64,000 bases of DNA. Source: Cheiracanthium punctorium. Lineage: Eukaryota; Arthropoda; Arachnida; Araneae; Cheiracanthiidae. The notes under the pieces were generated by a model. That model worked only from the letters and a program-made list of their open reading frames with translations, did not search any database and was not told where the DNA came from. The stretch is taken from contig JAWZYV010013552.1 in assembly GCA_038373885.1 (NCBI GenBank), forward strand, positions 1-64,000. The letters are read 5' to 3'. The position numbers were made by a program, and so were the translations under genes. How positions within the stretch are numbered: position 1 is the first letter of the stretch; every line of letters starts with the position of its first letter. Positions 1 to 12,443 of this stretch are shown piece by piece.

Positions 1-399
1 TAGAAGAAGTATCAATCTCAGTCAATACTTTCGATAAAAAATGAATCTGACATTAATGAGAGTGCTCTCTACAAGAAGAATTACGTGATGTATCTAGAAT
101 GCTGCCATATTTAATGAAACCTTTAGATGTTTTAAAATATTTGTGCAAAAATAATTTAATTTCTTTGTATCCATACTGTCATAGCATTGAGAACTTTGCT
201 AACACTCCCAGTGTCAGTCACTAGTGGGGAAAGAAGTTTTTCTAAATTAAAATTAATCAAAACTTATCGAAGAAGTTCAATAAGCCAAACAAAATTAAGA
301 AGCCTGTCAATAATTTCTAGTGAATCAACATTGGCTGCTATTCTAGAGTACACATCCCTAATCCACGAATTTGCTAAAGTTAGAAGAGTAAAATTATAA
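1..399 (+). pseudogene. hAT-family transposase, C-terminal dimerisation region, decayed
   Basis: This is the 3' end of a ZMYM1-like hAT transposase relic, cut by the left window edge. Reading frame 3 gives EEVSISVNTFDKK then stops, and from about base 78 ELRDVSRMLPYLM and DVLKYLCKNN. A frameshift near base 183 leads into frame 1, with ALRTLLTLPVSV followed directly by TSGERSFSKLKLIKTY, the signature of the hAT C-terminal dimerisation domain, ending in a stop at 397-399. Two frame changes and several stops mean it cannot make a working transposase. The catalytic core would lie to the left, outside the window. Family assignment is by recognition of the dimerisation motif; I am confident of hAT, less so of the sub-clade. 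Confidence 0.85.
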
Positions 400-1150
400 T
401 AGTTTGTTGTTAATGTTAGTAAAATAAAAATAGCATTTGTACATTTTGTGTAGTTTTGCTTTTAAATCATAATGAGCATTTATTTTAAGGAAGAAACACT
501 TAAAGGGTGCTGTGGCGTACACAGATTTCCTTTAACGGGGGATGAGATTAAATGTAATCCTTTCGTTAAAAATGAAAAATTAATGGATTTCGTGTTAATT
601 CTTTTATCGGGGGGGGGGGGGTTGAACCGCTTACCCCCCTTTATACTGAAGAGGCGGCATTTTGAAGACTCGTATCATACTGAGAAAATCTACCGCACGG
701 CCCTGATCGTGCGTTGGTATATTTACATCGGAGCGGCAGCAATTTCGGCAGCATCGGATGGGCAGCAATCTCTAATTCCAAAGTCCACTTGAACGTGGCC
801 ATAATTTTATTTACAAGTGATTCTGACATCGAGCCAAGCTGCCAAGCTTCGAACATAGTCGCCATTGCTCGAAATTGCTTATGACGTAGCAGGAAGAAGT
901 ACTCTGATTGGCCGAAATTTCGTGCGACTCGGATTTTTTCCTTTGGAAAGGAAAAAGTTGGAGTTCGCGGTCGTCAAGGTAACGACGGAGAAAATCAGCC
1001 GGAAACTCGATTTGCAAAGAAAGTTGATTGGATTTTTCTCAGTGTGATAGCCCTATAATTTTTTTTTTTTTTTTTACGGCAGTCATGAACATGACACATA
1101 AATTAAAAACTGCATGAGATTGATAAACTCTATCGTAAAATTTATGTCCT
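400..1150. other. Unassigned AT-rich DNA
   Basis: No coding sequence is recognised. It starts with the AT-rich tail of the hAT relic, then has a 12-base G run near 610 and a C run near 636. A slightly GC-richer, more complex block spans about 660-1040, followed by a T run near 1060. Short open frames on both strands look random. Confidence 0.5.
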
Positions 1151-1151
1151 A

Positions 1152-1510
1152 TGAAAATACATTTTCAATTGTATGATTTTAAGTATTTCTTGGAGACTGC
1201 AGAGTTCGACATTTTTTTACGAGATTAAAATAAATAATATATTTTCTTCTCCTGAACTACGGAGGAGTTAAATTCAGTATTTTCAGATTCCGCATAAACT
1301 GTTTTTATTTTTAGACAGTAAATAATAATAAATTTGCAATTACAAAAAGATAAAAATACATTTACAATTCTTAGTATTTCCTGGAGAGTGCAGAGTTCGA
1401 CATTTTCTGACGAGGTTAAAATAAATAAACTATTTTCCTCTTTTGAACTATGGGGGGATTTAAATTGAGCATTTCTCAGATTCCTCACGAATTGTTTTTA
1501 TTTTTAGAGA
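1152..1510 (+). repeat. Diverged tandem duplication, two ~160-bp units
   Basis: Two similar units begin with AAAATACATTTnCAATT at about 1153 and 1353. Both contain GCAGAGTTCGACATTTT, then GA(A/G)...AAAATAAATAA, a CC(T)TCTnnTGAACTA stretch, and end in TGTTTTTATTTTTAGA at about 1315 and 1508. Offset is about 195-200 bp with many substitutions and small indels. It is an old local duplication or a piece of an unclassified repeat; no coding content. Confidence 0.7.
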
Positions 1511-2779
1511 CACGAACATGATCTTTTAATTTTCTTAGTTATGTAAGGGCAAATTTAGATTACGAATTTAAAAAATAAGTAGAAATAGTATATTAGAGGA
1601 TTTGTTACGACAGTATGATTTAGGCACAAGAAACACATGTTAATAAATATTTCGTGTATATTCAATTAAAAATGTTATATTCATCATTTTACAACAGGCG
1701 CCTTAGACGTCTTTACAACCAACTAATAAATAAAAGAGTGAGATACAGGAATTTTATGAAAAAAAAGGAAGTAGTAACGCTAATTAATCCTACATAAATA
1801 AATCCCGCGGTAGTTTCAAAAGAAGAGACTACCAGAACTTTTGAGTAAAGTGAATTTTCTGTTTCCTCAACGAAATAAAGAGCAACGTTTCGTACCTCTA
1901 AAGTTCATGTGGAGAAGCATCAACATAAAACTTTTATCTTCTCGAACGACCGGCTTTTTTCCTATCCAGATTATCGACGCTGCTCATCTTATGTACGCAT
2001 GACGCAGAAAGTATGAGTGATTCTCACAATGCCGTCATCAATAACATTCAAAGCTCCTTTCTTCATCTTCAACCTTCATTCAACCGTAAAATACATTTTT
2101 AAAAAAGTGGGGGGGAATAGGTTGTTCAGATGAAGAAGCCTCTAACGTGTGATTGTGGCATGTATTATTTTGCAGTTATTCGTTTTTCCATGCAGCAGGA
2201 AATGTTTTATTTCACCGCTGATGGTTTTTACGTATTCCTTTTTTATTTTAATGGTTTATGGCCATGACAGCACAAACATAGGAGGAAACTCACCGTCAAT
2301 TTTTATTTAGTTTTATGGCACAGGTGGGCACACGATCTTTAATTCATTATAAACTGCAGAAAGTTCGGCGTAAATTACCGTAAAAGTTGTAAATGTTCAT
2401 TATTTTTTCCGAGTAAGCAAATTCTACTAATAAGAGATTCGTTCTAAGACGTTCGAAATGAAGTCATTACGAGTTTTAACTAGTATTTTAGAATTGGTTT
2501 TATAAAATTATTTAACTACTCTGTCATTAATAATATGCGTATAGTGTGGCATGGATTTTTTTTTTTCAATGAGAAGTGGTAGATTTTCCGCAAGTAGAAA
2601 ATACATGGTATCTGAAAAGCATGCCTATACTTTCAAAGATGAATTAAAAGTAGGGAAAGATTTTTCACGGTTTTTCATGTTCCATAAAGAAAAGAAAGTT
2701 TCTTTTCAAAGAAATGTAAACAAAAGATGGAAAAACCACATCTTCAGACATGAGGCCTGGGTGATGCATCGACATACAC

Positions 2780-2780
<1 letters not shown>
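1511..2780. other. Unassigned AT-rich DNA
   Basis: No recognisable gene or element. Contains short homopolymers (G run near 2109, T run near 2558) and no open frame with transposon or host similarity. Confidence 0.5.

Positions 2781-2782
<2 letters not shown>

Positions 2783-2820
<38 letters not shown>
2783..2820. repeat. (AT)n microsatellite
   Basis: Uninterrupted AT dinucleotide run of about 19 units, flanked by CGATG on the right and ACACACA on the left. Confidence 0.97.
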
Positions 2821-2825
<5 letters not shown>

Positions 2826-3297
2826 TAAATCAAATATCATAACATCGATGTCACATTTTTAAAGAAATCGATTCATCTAAAAGAACGATATAGGAAAATC
2901 TCTTCGATGTTTGTGCACTTGAGTAAGGAATCCGAAATCAGTTTCATTATCATTCGCCCATTATAAATGAATGATTTTGATCAGAGATGAATTCAAGAAA
3001 GTTTCGGAGTTGGATCGAATTCGATTTACTTTTCTGCATCTGTTGAGCTCCGATGGCAGACTAAACATTGGACGATCGTTTGATCGGTTTTCTCTTTTCC
3101 ATTTATTGTTTTCGATAGTAGAAAAGGGATCTTCCTCTTCAGCTTCGAAGCCAGAGCCTCTAATCAAAATATTTTGAAAAAAAATATTTGGAGGGTAACC
3201 TTCTCACTCTCCTAAGAAAACATTTCACCACTGATACTCCCCCCCTCCTCCCCGCCTCCTCCTGTAATCTGCAATGTAGCTTTTCTGTCGTCCAATT
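2821..3297. other. Unassigned DNA
   Basis: No gene recognised. A moderately complex block at 2960-3170 is open in both directions, which is expected by chance for such a sequence. C runs occur near 3241. Confidence 0.45.
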
Positions 3298-3305
3298 TAG
3301 TACTC

Positions 3306-3644
3306 CAGCGGTTCTCAACCTTTTAAACGTCGCGCCCCCCCCCCAACAAAGGCTAACTTACTGTGGCGCCCCCCCTCATATTTTTCAGCATACATCCAGT
3401 TTTTTAATCTTTAAAAATGAACATTTAGTCGAATTTTCTACGAAATATTGTTATTACTAAAGTTTGAATGAACATTTTAAGCGAAAATGATATATTTTTG
3501 AGTAAAAATGAGAATAAATAAGATGTATTTAAAAAAAAAAAAACATGCATCACTACTTGCTCTTTGGTTTTTCTCGCGCCCCCCCGCCTACAAACGCTCT
3601 GCGCCCTCCCTTGGTGGTCGCGCCCCACAGGTTGAGAAACACTG
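3306..3644. mobile_element. Non-autonomous hAT element (MITE), family 1 copy 1
   Basis: Inverted ends CAGCGGTTCTCAACC (3306) and GGTTGAGAAACACTG (ending 3644) are classic hAT/Charlie-type termini. They are flanked by imperfect 8-bp target duplications TAGTACTC (3298-3305) and TAGTAGCC (3645-3652). The 339-bp interior has GC-rich subterminal C runs and an AT-rich core with no coding capacity. The core recurs in inverted orientation at 37493-37806 and, without ends, at about 56085-56345. Confidence 0.9.
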
Positions 3645-3669
3645 TAGTAGCCTTATAAACTAAAAATGT

Positions 3670-3949
3670 ACGATGGAAAAAAATGAAAGCGTTGGTGAGA
3701 TGACGATCTTTTAGTAATACCCAGCAGTTCAAACAGGCAAGCTGCAGTCCAATTTCTGACTGGACATGACTGTCTGGCGGACCATCTCCATCGCATTGGG
3801 ATCTTTCCGAATCCTAGCTGCCCCCCCCCCCCGTCCTCAGTAATTTGCCAGATCCAATGAATAGACACCACCTACTTCGATGGGCATCACTTTACGACGA
3901 CTCTCAGAGAACGCTTTACTGGCGAGCTAGAGAAATTTTAAGGCAATGA
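3670..3949 (+). pseudogene. LINE ORF2 C-terminal fragment (RNase H-type LINE)
   Basis: The plus-strand frame reads FLTGHDCLADHLHRIGIF then PNPSCP, followed by a C homopolymer that breaks the frame, then MNRHHLLRWASLYDDSQ and WRAREILRQ before a stop. This matches the Cys-rich tail that follows the RNase H domain in the longer copy at 13.7-15.7 kb and in the copy at 45.1-45.8 kb. It is a 5'-truncated, frameshifted relic, as is usual for LINEs. The adjacent hAT MITE ends only a few dozen bases upstream. Confidence 0.85.
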
Positions 3950-4496
3950 CTTTGATCACTTCTTTTTGTTATTTTTTACTTTTATATTTATTATTGTCTT
4001 TGTATTCCTTTTGTATTTGTTCCTGCCTTGCCACTGGAAAAAAATAAGTAATAAAAATATTTCAGTAGTATTAATTTATAATTTGTATAATATAAATAGG
4101 TATCGTAAAAAAAAGCTATCGTATAATATAAAAAGTTATCGTAAAGCATATTTATTCATTTTATTTTGGTAACGATATCATTTTCTTAACGCAGTGTCCA
4201 CTACACGGGGAAAAAAAATCATCCATCCAAAGGAAAATCTATTCCATATACTTTTCTTTCATTTCCGTCCCCCAATCCAAGTGTCTTTCCACCACACAAA
4301 CCGAAACTGCTTCTGTCTTCCTCTCACAGAGAAACCAAAATATACCTCTTCTTCTACACAATCCTTTGGTATAAGGAATCATATAAATAAGATAACGAAA
4401 AATAAAATACATAAAAAGAAAAAATTCAAAGTGTATCTCTGAAGACGGAGGGGGGGGGGACCCCTTTCTTTTTCTTCTTCTACTTCTTATTCTTCT

Positions 4497-4520
4497 TTTT
4501 TTTTTTTTTTTTTTTTTTTT
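4497..4520. repeat. Poly-T tract
   Basis: About 24 consecutive T at the end of a TTC/TTCTTC-rich pyrimidine tract. Confidence 0.95.
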
Positions 4521-4756
4521 CATTTTGCAGTCTCCGAAACATCAATAGCGAACTGGTAGCATGAGTCTCTCTGTTTTTCTATTTAATTCTGCTTTTATTT
4601 TTGTGTTCCTTTAAGATGCGGGGATACTGGACAATCTATCAAACGAGGGAGAAAAGAGAGGGGGAAAGATCTTCAACTGACACCACTGAGTACATTCGGA
4701 TTTTACAGCCCTTGTTTCATTAGGGATAGCTAGTGATTTAGAATGATTCCAAATGT

Positions 4757-4781
4757 TATTTATTTATTTATTTATTTATTT
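4757..4781. repeat. (TTTA)n microsatellite
   Basis: About six TTTA units. Confidence 0.95.
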
Positions 4782-5599
4782 ACAAGGAATAATGTCGTGG
4801 ACAGACAATACGGTGGAAAAATACGTATTACATAAACGTGAAAGTATGATTGCGTAAAATAAGAAAACTCATTGAAACTTATGTTGAAAGGATAAAATAA
4901 ATAAAGAATATTACAAGTAACACACACATATAGAAAATACTGCCGAACGAATGTTTCCGGTGGTACAAGAGGTCCACTTTCCTCCAGTAAAATGTTCTAC
5001 GCTTCACACTGGCAGGAAGAGAGAGAACTTACTATCTTCTTTTAGTGTGATTTATAAAATTATTTATTAATTTTATGTTTATGTTTGTTTGTTAATTGCA
5101 CACAACCACACCACTAGACTGATTGACAGAAATTGAATTCTACACTGGTTTATGCAAAGAAAATACAGATTTTTTTCTCCTCTAAGCGGTATCTCTCTTG
5201 TTTCAATCTAAAAAAAAGATACCCTTTGTCAATTAGAAATTTTGCTTGAAATTTTGAACATTTACAAAAAAAAAAAAAAACTTGGTTCACTTCCCATTTT
5301 TAAAAATTTCAAACTCAAATTTTAAAATTTGAAACTAAAGCGTATCCGATAACTCTAGTTCAATGAACCTGAAATTTTGTACTCGTAGGGGAAAAAGTAT
5401 GGAAAATAATTTTTGCGGCTAACAAAATATTAAAATTCTACCTGCGCTTTAATTATTAGTAATTCTTTTTGCATTTTTACTTTCCGAACATTACCATGTA
5501 AGGAAAGTATTGTAATCATGAAAAAATTCGAATCCGAGATTTTGGTGTATTTACACGTTTTGAGGTCTTCTGAATTCATTTATGCTATTTTTACGAGAT

Positions 5600-5625
5600 G
5601 TATGTATGTATGTATGTATGTATGT

Positions 5626-5666
<41 letters not shown>

Positions 5667-5675
5667 TGTGTATGT
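5600..5675. repeat. (TATG)n-(TG)n compound microsatellite
   Basis: A run of TATG units followed by TG units, with small interruptions. Confidence 0.97.
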
Positions 5676-5702
5676 GAGTGAACACGATAACTCCTAAACG
5701 GG

Positions 5703-6250
5703 ACATTCGATTGAGCTCAAATTTGGTATATATGTTATAAACCACCGTCGCAAGACTGGCATTGATTTTGGTGTATATAGGACTTATAGTTTTTCTACAG
5801 GGCTACGACAAAGATTTCTTTTACATTATGGCCTATGGGAGGGAATTCTTGAAAGTGCGATAGCGTTTAAACGGTACATTCGATTGAGCTCAAATTGGGT
5901 ATGTATATTATAAACCACCATCTTAAGACCGTTATTGATTTTTATGTCTGTAGGACTTATAGTTTTTCTACAGGGCTACGACAAAGATTTCTTTTACATT
6001 ATGGCCTATGGGGGGAAATTCTTGAAGGTACGCTAGCGTTTAAACTGTACATTCGATTGAGCTCAAATTGGTTATACATGTTATAAACAACTATCGTAAG
6101 ACCGGTATTGATTTTGATGTGTACAGGACTTATAGTTTTTCTACAGGGCTACGACAAAGATTACTTTTACATTATGGCATATGGGGAGAAATTATTGAAA
6201 GTGCGCTAGCGTTGAAACGGCACATTCGATTGAGCTTCAGTTTGTTATAT
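5703..6250 (+). repeat. 173-bp tandem repeat, 3 full units plus a partial fourth
   Basis: The unit start ACATTCGATTGAGCT recurs at 5703, 5876, 6049 and 6222, giving an exact 173-bp period. Units share GGACTTATAGTTTTTCTACA and GGGCTACGACAAAGATT. The fourth unit stops after about 28 bases. The identical spacing shows recent or homogenised tandem amplification inside the TIR-bounded element. Confidence 0.95.
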
Positions 6251-6324
6251 ATATTTGAATTATTCATCGATTAAAATTTATTTAAATGCTTGGTAATGAT
6301 CTTAATCGTAAGTGTTCGGAAAGT

Positions 6325-6939
6325 CGAGTGGAGTCACTCCCGATTTTTTAAAATTTGATTGGAGGCATCTCTAATACCATTAGACTGATGGGTTCAATAT
6401 TTTAAACAGCTTTACTGTAAAATATAGAAAAAAAAAATCTCAACGACTTCCAGAACCTAAAAACCCACTTGCTCTGTGATTTTTAACGATTTTTCATAAC
6501 TTTTTTACCGCTGAAAGTGTCATAAATCGCTATACCTATTTTATTGATTCTAGCCTTCAATTTCTTATGTCTTAGACTTATTCATCTTCTACTCGGCGAA
6601 AATAATCCGTTTGGAGTTTTCCATACATTTACAAAATATATATAGAGAGTGTACTATCACTAGTCCAGCAAACTTATTGAGAGATTGAAATACGTCAAAA
6701 GGGTTGAGAACTCCACAGAAGTGAAGGGGCTAAAACATTGCTCTCCTGCACCTGTGTTAATAATTACTTTAAAAAAAAAAATATCTGGAAGTAGTAGGGA
6801 ACTTTTCTGCCGTGTTTTGCCAAATCGTTATGGGTTTCTCTCCCCCCCCCCAAAATAAAAACTGCATTAAAATCAATAGTTATGATTCGTATTTTATTGT
6901 ATTGTGTACTGTGCTTAGGTCAAAACTGCAAAAGGGATA
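6325..6939. other. Unassigned DNA
   Basis: No gene or element recognised; C run near 6841. Confidence 0.45.
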
Positions 6940-7141
6940 TCTGCTGCTAGACTTTTTAAGTAATTCTAACGTGTATTCACGTTACATCTGGAGAAAGCTG
7001 CCAAAGACTCCAGACCGTTAGATCGACAGCCGCGATAAGGCAGAAGCTTGTCATCAACCATTTACCATATTCAATGGTTGATGGTATGTTTTGTGCATAC
7101 CATCAAACGGTATGTTTTGTGCACTCGGCCATGGTGGGGCA
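6940..7141 (-). mobile_element. tRNA-derived SINE relic, copy 1
   Basis: Shares TTCACGTTACATCTGGA and CAGACCGTTAGATCGACAGC with the better-preserved SINE at 23.5 kb, and ends in CTCGGCCATGGTGGGGC, which corresponds to the 5' tRNA-like start on the minus strand. The tRNA-related part is rearranged, with a local duplication of GGTATGTTTTGTGCA. Confidence 0.75.
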
Positions 7142-7214
7142 CAGTTATGAATCAGTTCGTTTCTTATACTTTTGAGTGAGAAAAGTTAACTAACACATCG
7201 CCATTTTTTCTGAA

Positions 7215-7436
7215 GTGTGTTTGTGGATTAAGGCCGATCGACTACACTAGGGTCCTAGGCCTATAGGGGGGGATGCTCTCCGTGGGGAACTTTCTAAGGG
7301 ATACTAGCCTGTATTCATGCGAGTTTCGGAGAAAACCACGGAAAACTCTGAACGGCTAGGTCGACCGGCATTTGAACCTTACACCACCAGCCTTCTAGTT
7401 TCGAGAGCAGAACCTCTCAACCAATGGTGGGGCTTT
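7215..7436 (-). mobile_element. tRNA-derived SINE relic, copy 2
   Basis: A diverged second copy directly after copy 1. It keeps GGACTTTCTAAGGG-like sequence, the ...CGGAGAAAACC... middle block, GGTCGACCGGCATTTGAACC (degenerate B box region) and CCAATGGTGGGGC at the tRNA-like end. Same orientation as copy 1. Confidence 0.7.
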
Positions 7437-10400
7437 CTCCTGAAGCGCGATTACTAGCTGGTGTATAAAAACATCGCTTTTGATCCCACATTACTCTGAT
7501 TCTCAATCCTTCTGATGCACCCTACCTCCCCTTAAAAATTGTCGGTTCATAAACGGATCAATCACTCTATGTAAAGTTAGGCTGTGCGCCTCGTACATTG
7601 GTTTTAAATGTTAAAGTATGCCTTATTTTGATGCAAAATTTGTTGTAACTGGCCTTATAAGGATCCAATATATTTTTGTACCGATTCCTTAAGAATATAT
7701 ATTTTTTCACAAAATGGAAACTACTTTTTTATTTTCTCCGGCGTTAATTACATCCTAACTCTCATAAACATTGAGATACAGCTTAAGGTTATACAAAAGT
7801 AATCCGATATTGTATAGGAAAAAATTATATACAGAAAAAAAATATGAAGAAATAAAATAAATAAAAATATAAAAAAATATCCTATAACAACTCCCAGAAG
7901 TTTAGTAAAGAAAAGTATTTTCTTTTATTAAACAATCCGTATATTTACTAGAGAGGAAGAGTTTTTATTTTGCAAAATCTTACATAATTCCCCAGTAACG
8001 AGGATTTACGTTTATTATTTAGGTGGTTGCACTGAAGCAAAATAAGCACCATTTTTGAAAACGACTTTCCCTACTCTGTGGTTCGTTTTGTTTATCACAT
8101 TTCAAAGGGAAAAACTCGGGATAAATCAAATTTATACCAAAGTTTCACATAAGAAAAGACTGAACTTTTATTTTTTGATGCTTTGATATACGTCTGCTAT
8201 TGCGAAGGGGGGGGGGGACGAAAAAGAAAAAAAAAAGCTTTTCAGGTCTCATTTGTTTTTCTTTTAAAGTCTGCAAAAGTCTTTCTTTAAAGTTTTGTTG
8301 AAGTTAATGTCTTATTTTGTGTGTATGTGTGTGAGCGTCAGATTTTTGTATTTTTTTTCCTTTCGAGAAAAAAATAAGGGCATTTGTATCATCTTTCTCT
8401 CTCATTCTCTTTATCACTTTCCAATTAAGATAAAGTGCGTTACAATTTAGGCTTGTCTGCTTATTTATGTTCTAGTTGCCGAAAACAGTTGGTACAGCTT
8501 TGGCATGAAAGGAAAATTTAAGTTGACCACCTGGCATATATTTCTTAATTTTAGTTCTCATAATTTTTTAGCTGTTTAAATAATAATATGACATAGAGAA
8601 CATTTTGACATCAAAAAACAGTCCAATCTCATAAAAGCCACGAAAGCCGTGAACAATTAAACATTAAGCTGTCATAAGGGCAATTTTGTTTTTTCCTAGT
8701 TATATGTTCGTCTCGGAAACTCAGCATTTACGCGGTATTTTCTCTGGTTCTCAAACTTTTACCTCAATTTCTCTAATTAAAAGAAAAATAAAGTAATATA
8801 AAGTTTTACCTTCAATTTTTTTTTTTTTGTCCAGTAAAATAGTCTTTAAGAGTAATATTTCAGTGTAGTTTTCTCAAAAATTGATGAGGTTGTTTCTTAT
8901 GGTCATTTCAACATAGCTGATAATTGATCCCTTTGGCTCCACCGAACAACAAACAACAGCTTTTGAGTGTAACGTTGAAGAATTACCGAGCACTTTTTTT
9001 TCAAAAATGTAAGGTAAAATCTTTGAGTACGCGTTATACAGGGAAAAATTGGCACGGCAGCATGTAATCCACGATGTAAGCATGAATCAAGAAATTTATT
9101 TAGAGTAGAAAATAAAACTAGAAAGCTCTTTCTCAATAAAAGTATTGACGCTTCTTTATTTCACTGGTTACACTTTTTTTTTAAATAATAAATCGCTATC
9201 AAGATAAAAAAATTAACACTCATTTGCAATTCTCATTGCCACTAGCAGAGTTATCATCAGAGTCCTTGTCATCACTGGCACGGTCAATGACCTATTAAAT
9301 GATACAGTCTTCACTGCTCCATCCGCTTAATTGAAAATTTCAGTCGCTTCCATGTCAATTTTATGGTGCGCTTTATATATGAGATTAAAAAAAAAAATGT
9401 TCACCTGTCTCTCTTGTGAAGTACGGGGTTCGCGTAATACAAGCACGAGTAAATACGGTATGACTATCAAGACATATACTCAAACCAATATTGAAATTTC
9501 CCATGTCAAAAATACTTTTAAAAAGCTTCATACGCATAAGTAAAACTATTAACATCGGGCAATGCTCTTTAACTTTTTGAAGAGCCAGCATTTTCACATC
9601 AATATAGAAGATCAACTGGATAAGCTGCTCAAGACTAAGAAAAGGTGCAGCGACCCATTTAACTACCAAAAACACGGCGGTTGATCGAATGGCTCATCTG
9701 GCTATCTTTAATTAAGGGGACTTGTCACCTTTCAAATGTCAAAAATCGATAAAAAAAAAACACCGATTTTTCGCTTAAAGTGTAGTTTGGCATATCTACT
9801 ATAACCAAGTGAAGTTTTAAAACTATCTGATCAATAGAAATGCAGTGAAAATGCTTTTAAACATTTTAACTGCATTGCATTTTAAATGGGATTCCTTATA
9901 CGTTTCTACAGTTCTAATTTTTTAACAAAATCACAGTATTTAAAGTGCTAAAACTTCAAGAGATTCAATAATGAGTTTGAATTTTTTTTTCCGTGTATTT
10001 AATATGATTAGCTTAATAGAATCAGAGATGTATTTTGCAATATCTTTAGAAGATAAAATGTAAAAAATAAAAAAAAGTAACAGCCATCATTCTTTTTCTA
10101 CGTTTTTCTATGAATGTAAACTTAATATTTTTTTTTTCTTTCTCAAACAAATTCATCAATAGCAAGACCCATCCCTAGAGTTGTAAAGAATACCATCATA
10201 ATACAACATTTTTGTAAAGAAGAATTGATAAATATAGGAAGAGAAGAAAGAATTCTAAAATTCTTGACTTTTTAAATAAAATTTGAATTTTAAAAGTTTT
10301 TATTAAATTAATGTTCATTTTTCAAGTGAATTTGTTTAATCCAATAATAATTTTTAATAAAAAATACACCGAGGAGGAGAAAAAATCCATAAAGTAAAAA

Positions 10401-12443
10401 AATTTCGGTAAAATCCGCCAAGCGTCCTTAAATGGATCTATGGCAACTGCTACACTTTTTCGGAATTGGAACCATTTAGCCAATTTTTTTTCCAACTAGC
10501 AATGAAATTGCTGAAATGTAGTGGTTTCATGGCGCAAACTGAGCCCGTCAAAGGGTTAATAATCTACCAAGTCCTAGATCTTACCTTTATTTCTTATTTA
10601 AACAGAAAATGTATTTATTTTCGGTCTTTTCAAATTTTACTTATCCATGATATCAAACAGTATTCTAGGATGGTTATTCACAGTTTCGTCCCTTTAAAAA
10701 AATACGTGTGGTTTCCAGCTGTTTTAACTATTTGAAGGTCGGAGCTGATGCGGGATATTGTAGGCTACACAATAACACTGAACAACAATAGCATTTGGTT
10801 ATGGTCTTAACAGTACCTCAACTAAAAAGCTTAAATTACCCTCAAAAAGAAATTTCTTTTCATTTACCGGCTACATCCCCATACGTGAAACTTTCAGCAT
10901 TATATTCCATACACTCTTTTTATCTAGTTCTCTAGATTACTAGCTTTATCTCTTAATTTAAAGAGAAAAAAATGTAATATCCAGTTTCTACCTCTCCTGC
11001 CCCCCTCGAACTGCTACTTTCTATCTACTGAAACAGTCTCCAAGAGTAATATTTCATTGTTTTGTTCTTTGTTTTTTTTTTAAATCCTCTGGGATAAAGA
11101 CATACATACATGGACAACGGGAAAAATGTGAAAGAAAACCTAGAATGTCACGAGATATCTAAAAGATATTCTCTTTTTATGTGTATTTTTATTTTTATTT
11201 TTATTTCTTTTTTTTTTGTATATATATTTCTTCCTCTCTGTTGTAGTTGGATACCGGCAAAACAATGGAAGTGCTATTTGTTCCTTTTGCTGAGAAACAG
11301 AAGGGATGCAAGCAATAGCAACAATAGTTTTGAGATTACAGTATAGGGGAAATTTGTTTCTTTCCCTCAAGTCTTGGAAGGAATTTAAATTTCGCTGCAT
11401 TAAAGATTACGGTTATAAACCGTTAAGTAGTTGTATTATTTAAAATTAATAAATATGTTCTGCTTATTTAAAGTTCAAGGGGATTGATACTCTAGATTTA
11501 ATTACTTTTTACGTTAATAAAATAGTAAGGCGAGAAACTAGTAACAATTATGTGATGCAGCTCATCACATATTTATAATTACTTTTGATTCTCCTTTCCC
11601 TATTCTAAATTTAATACTCTCTGCCATTTTAAAATTCCCATCTCTATCCGTTATGCAATTTTAATTCTTTTCTTAAATTACTTTGGCTTTAACTTCTGCA
11701 ATGTATTTAACAAGCGTCCTTCTATCCGAGGATTCCTCTATTTTCATCCCGTTCCTATGTGGTTTCAATAATATTTCTTATGTTACAACTTCTCTTTAAC
11801 TATTTCACCTTGGCGAACCACATTTAAATTTTGGTAAACTTGTATTATTGCTTAACGATCTTTTCATTTTCTTCAATCTGACGATTTTATTTCCCGATTA
11901 TTCTTTCTAGCTCTCTTATCAATCGTCAGATTGGCTTTCTGTGTTCGTACAACCTTTTTCTTTCACTTATTGCTTTGTACTTGCCAAACAAAGCCACACT
12001 TGTTTTCGCTATTTTGCCAGCCGTCGCACTGCTGCGTGTAATTTTCCAATATTGGATAGTCAATAAAAATATTGTAACGTAACTGTTTGTCGGAATGGAT
12101 TTCTTGGGTATTTCAAGTTCAATACTACACTATACCACGGTATAAACGAAGTATCTCAAGTGACCTGAAGAATCTCCACAAATTGTTTCTTAGAATTTTT
12201 ATCGATCTTACTGACACTAGTTCAGAAACCTACATAAGAACGATTGTTTCAGAAGCCAATTATTTATTGCATCGCATTATTATTTCTATTAATATACAGC
12301 CACAGATGGGAAGCGTCAGGAATGTAATTAAATTACTATTTTTACTTTTTGTTTTCGATGAAAAGAGCAAAAGCTTTCAAATTAATTTTGAGAATTTCAT
12401 TAGCTGAAAATACGCGCTCTTTACGCTGGAATATAGATTACTC
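7437..12443. other. Long AT-rich stretch without recognised genes
   Basis: I see no transposase, RT or host exon in this ~5 kb. It contains a G run at about 8208, T/A homopolymers and many random short frames. Possible piggyBac-type ends (TTAAGGGG near 9712 and AAAGGGTTAA near 10550) occur singly without a partner. Old, decayed repeat DNA is the likeliest content. Confidence 0.5.

Larger units (their letters stand above)
3950..5478. other. Unassigned AT-rich DNA with simple repeats
   Basis: No gene recognised. Contains a G run near 4451, a pyrimidine tract ending in about 24 T (4497-4520), and a (TTTA)n stretch near 4757-4781. Other open frames are low-complexity. Confidence 0.55.
5479..6324. 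mobile_element. TIR-bounded non-autonomous element with internal tandem repeat
   Basis: The left end reads ACTTTCCGAACATTAC (5479) and the right end is its near inverse, TAAGTGTTCGGAAAGT (ending 6324); the outer 12 bases match exactly. Inside are a TATG/TG microsatellite (about 5600-5675) and a 173-bp tandem array (5703-6250). There is no coding capacity. I cannot assign a superfamily because no clear target duplication is visible. The short open frames inside come from the repeated sequence. Confidence 0.65.

Noticed and set aside
5551..5745. Thr/His-rich minus-strand frame
   Set aside because: Translation of the TATG/TG microsatellite.
10540..10560. piggyBac-type right end AAAGGGTTAA
   Set aside because: No matching TTAA-CCCTTT left end in a sensible distance; short motif can occur by chance.
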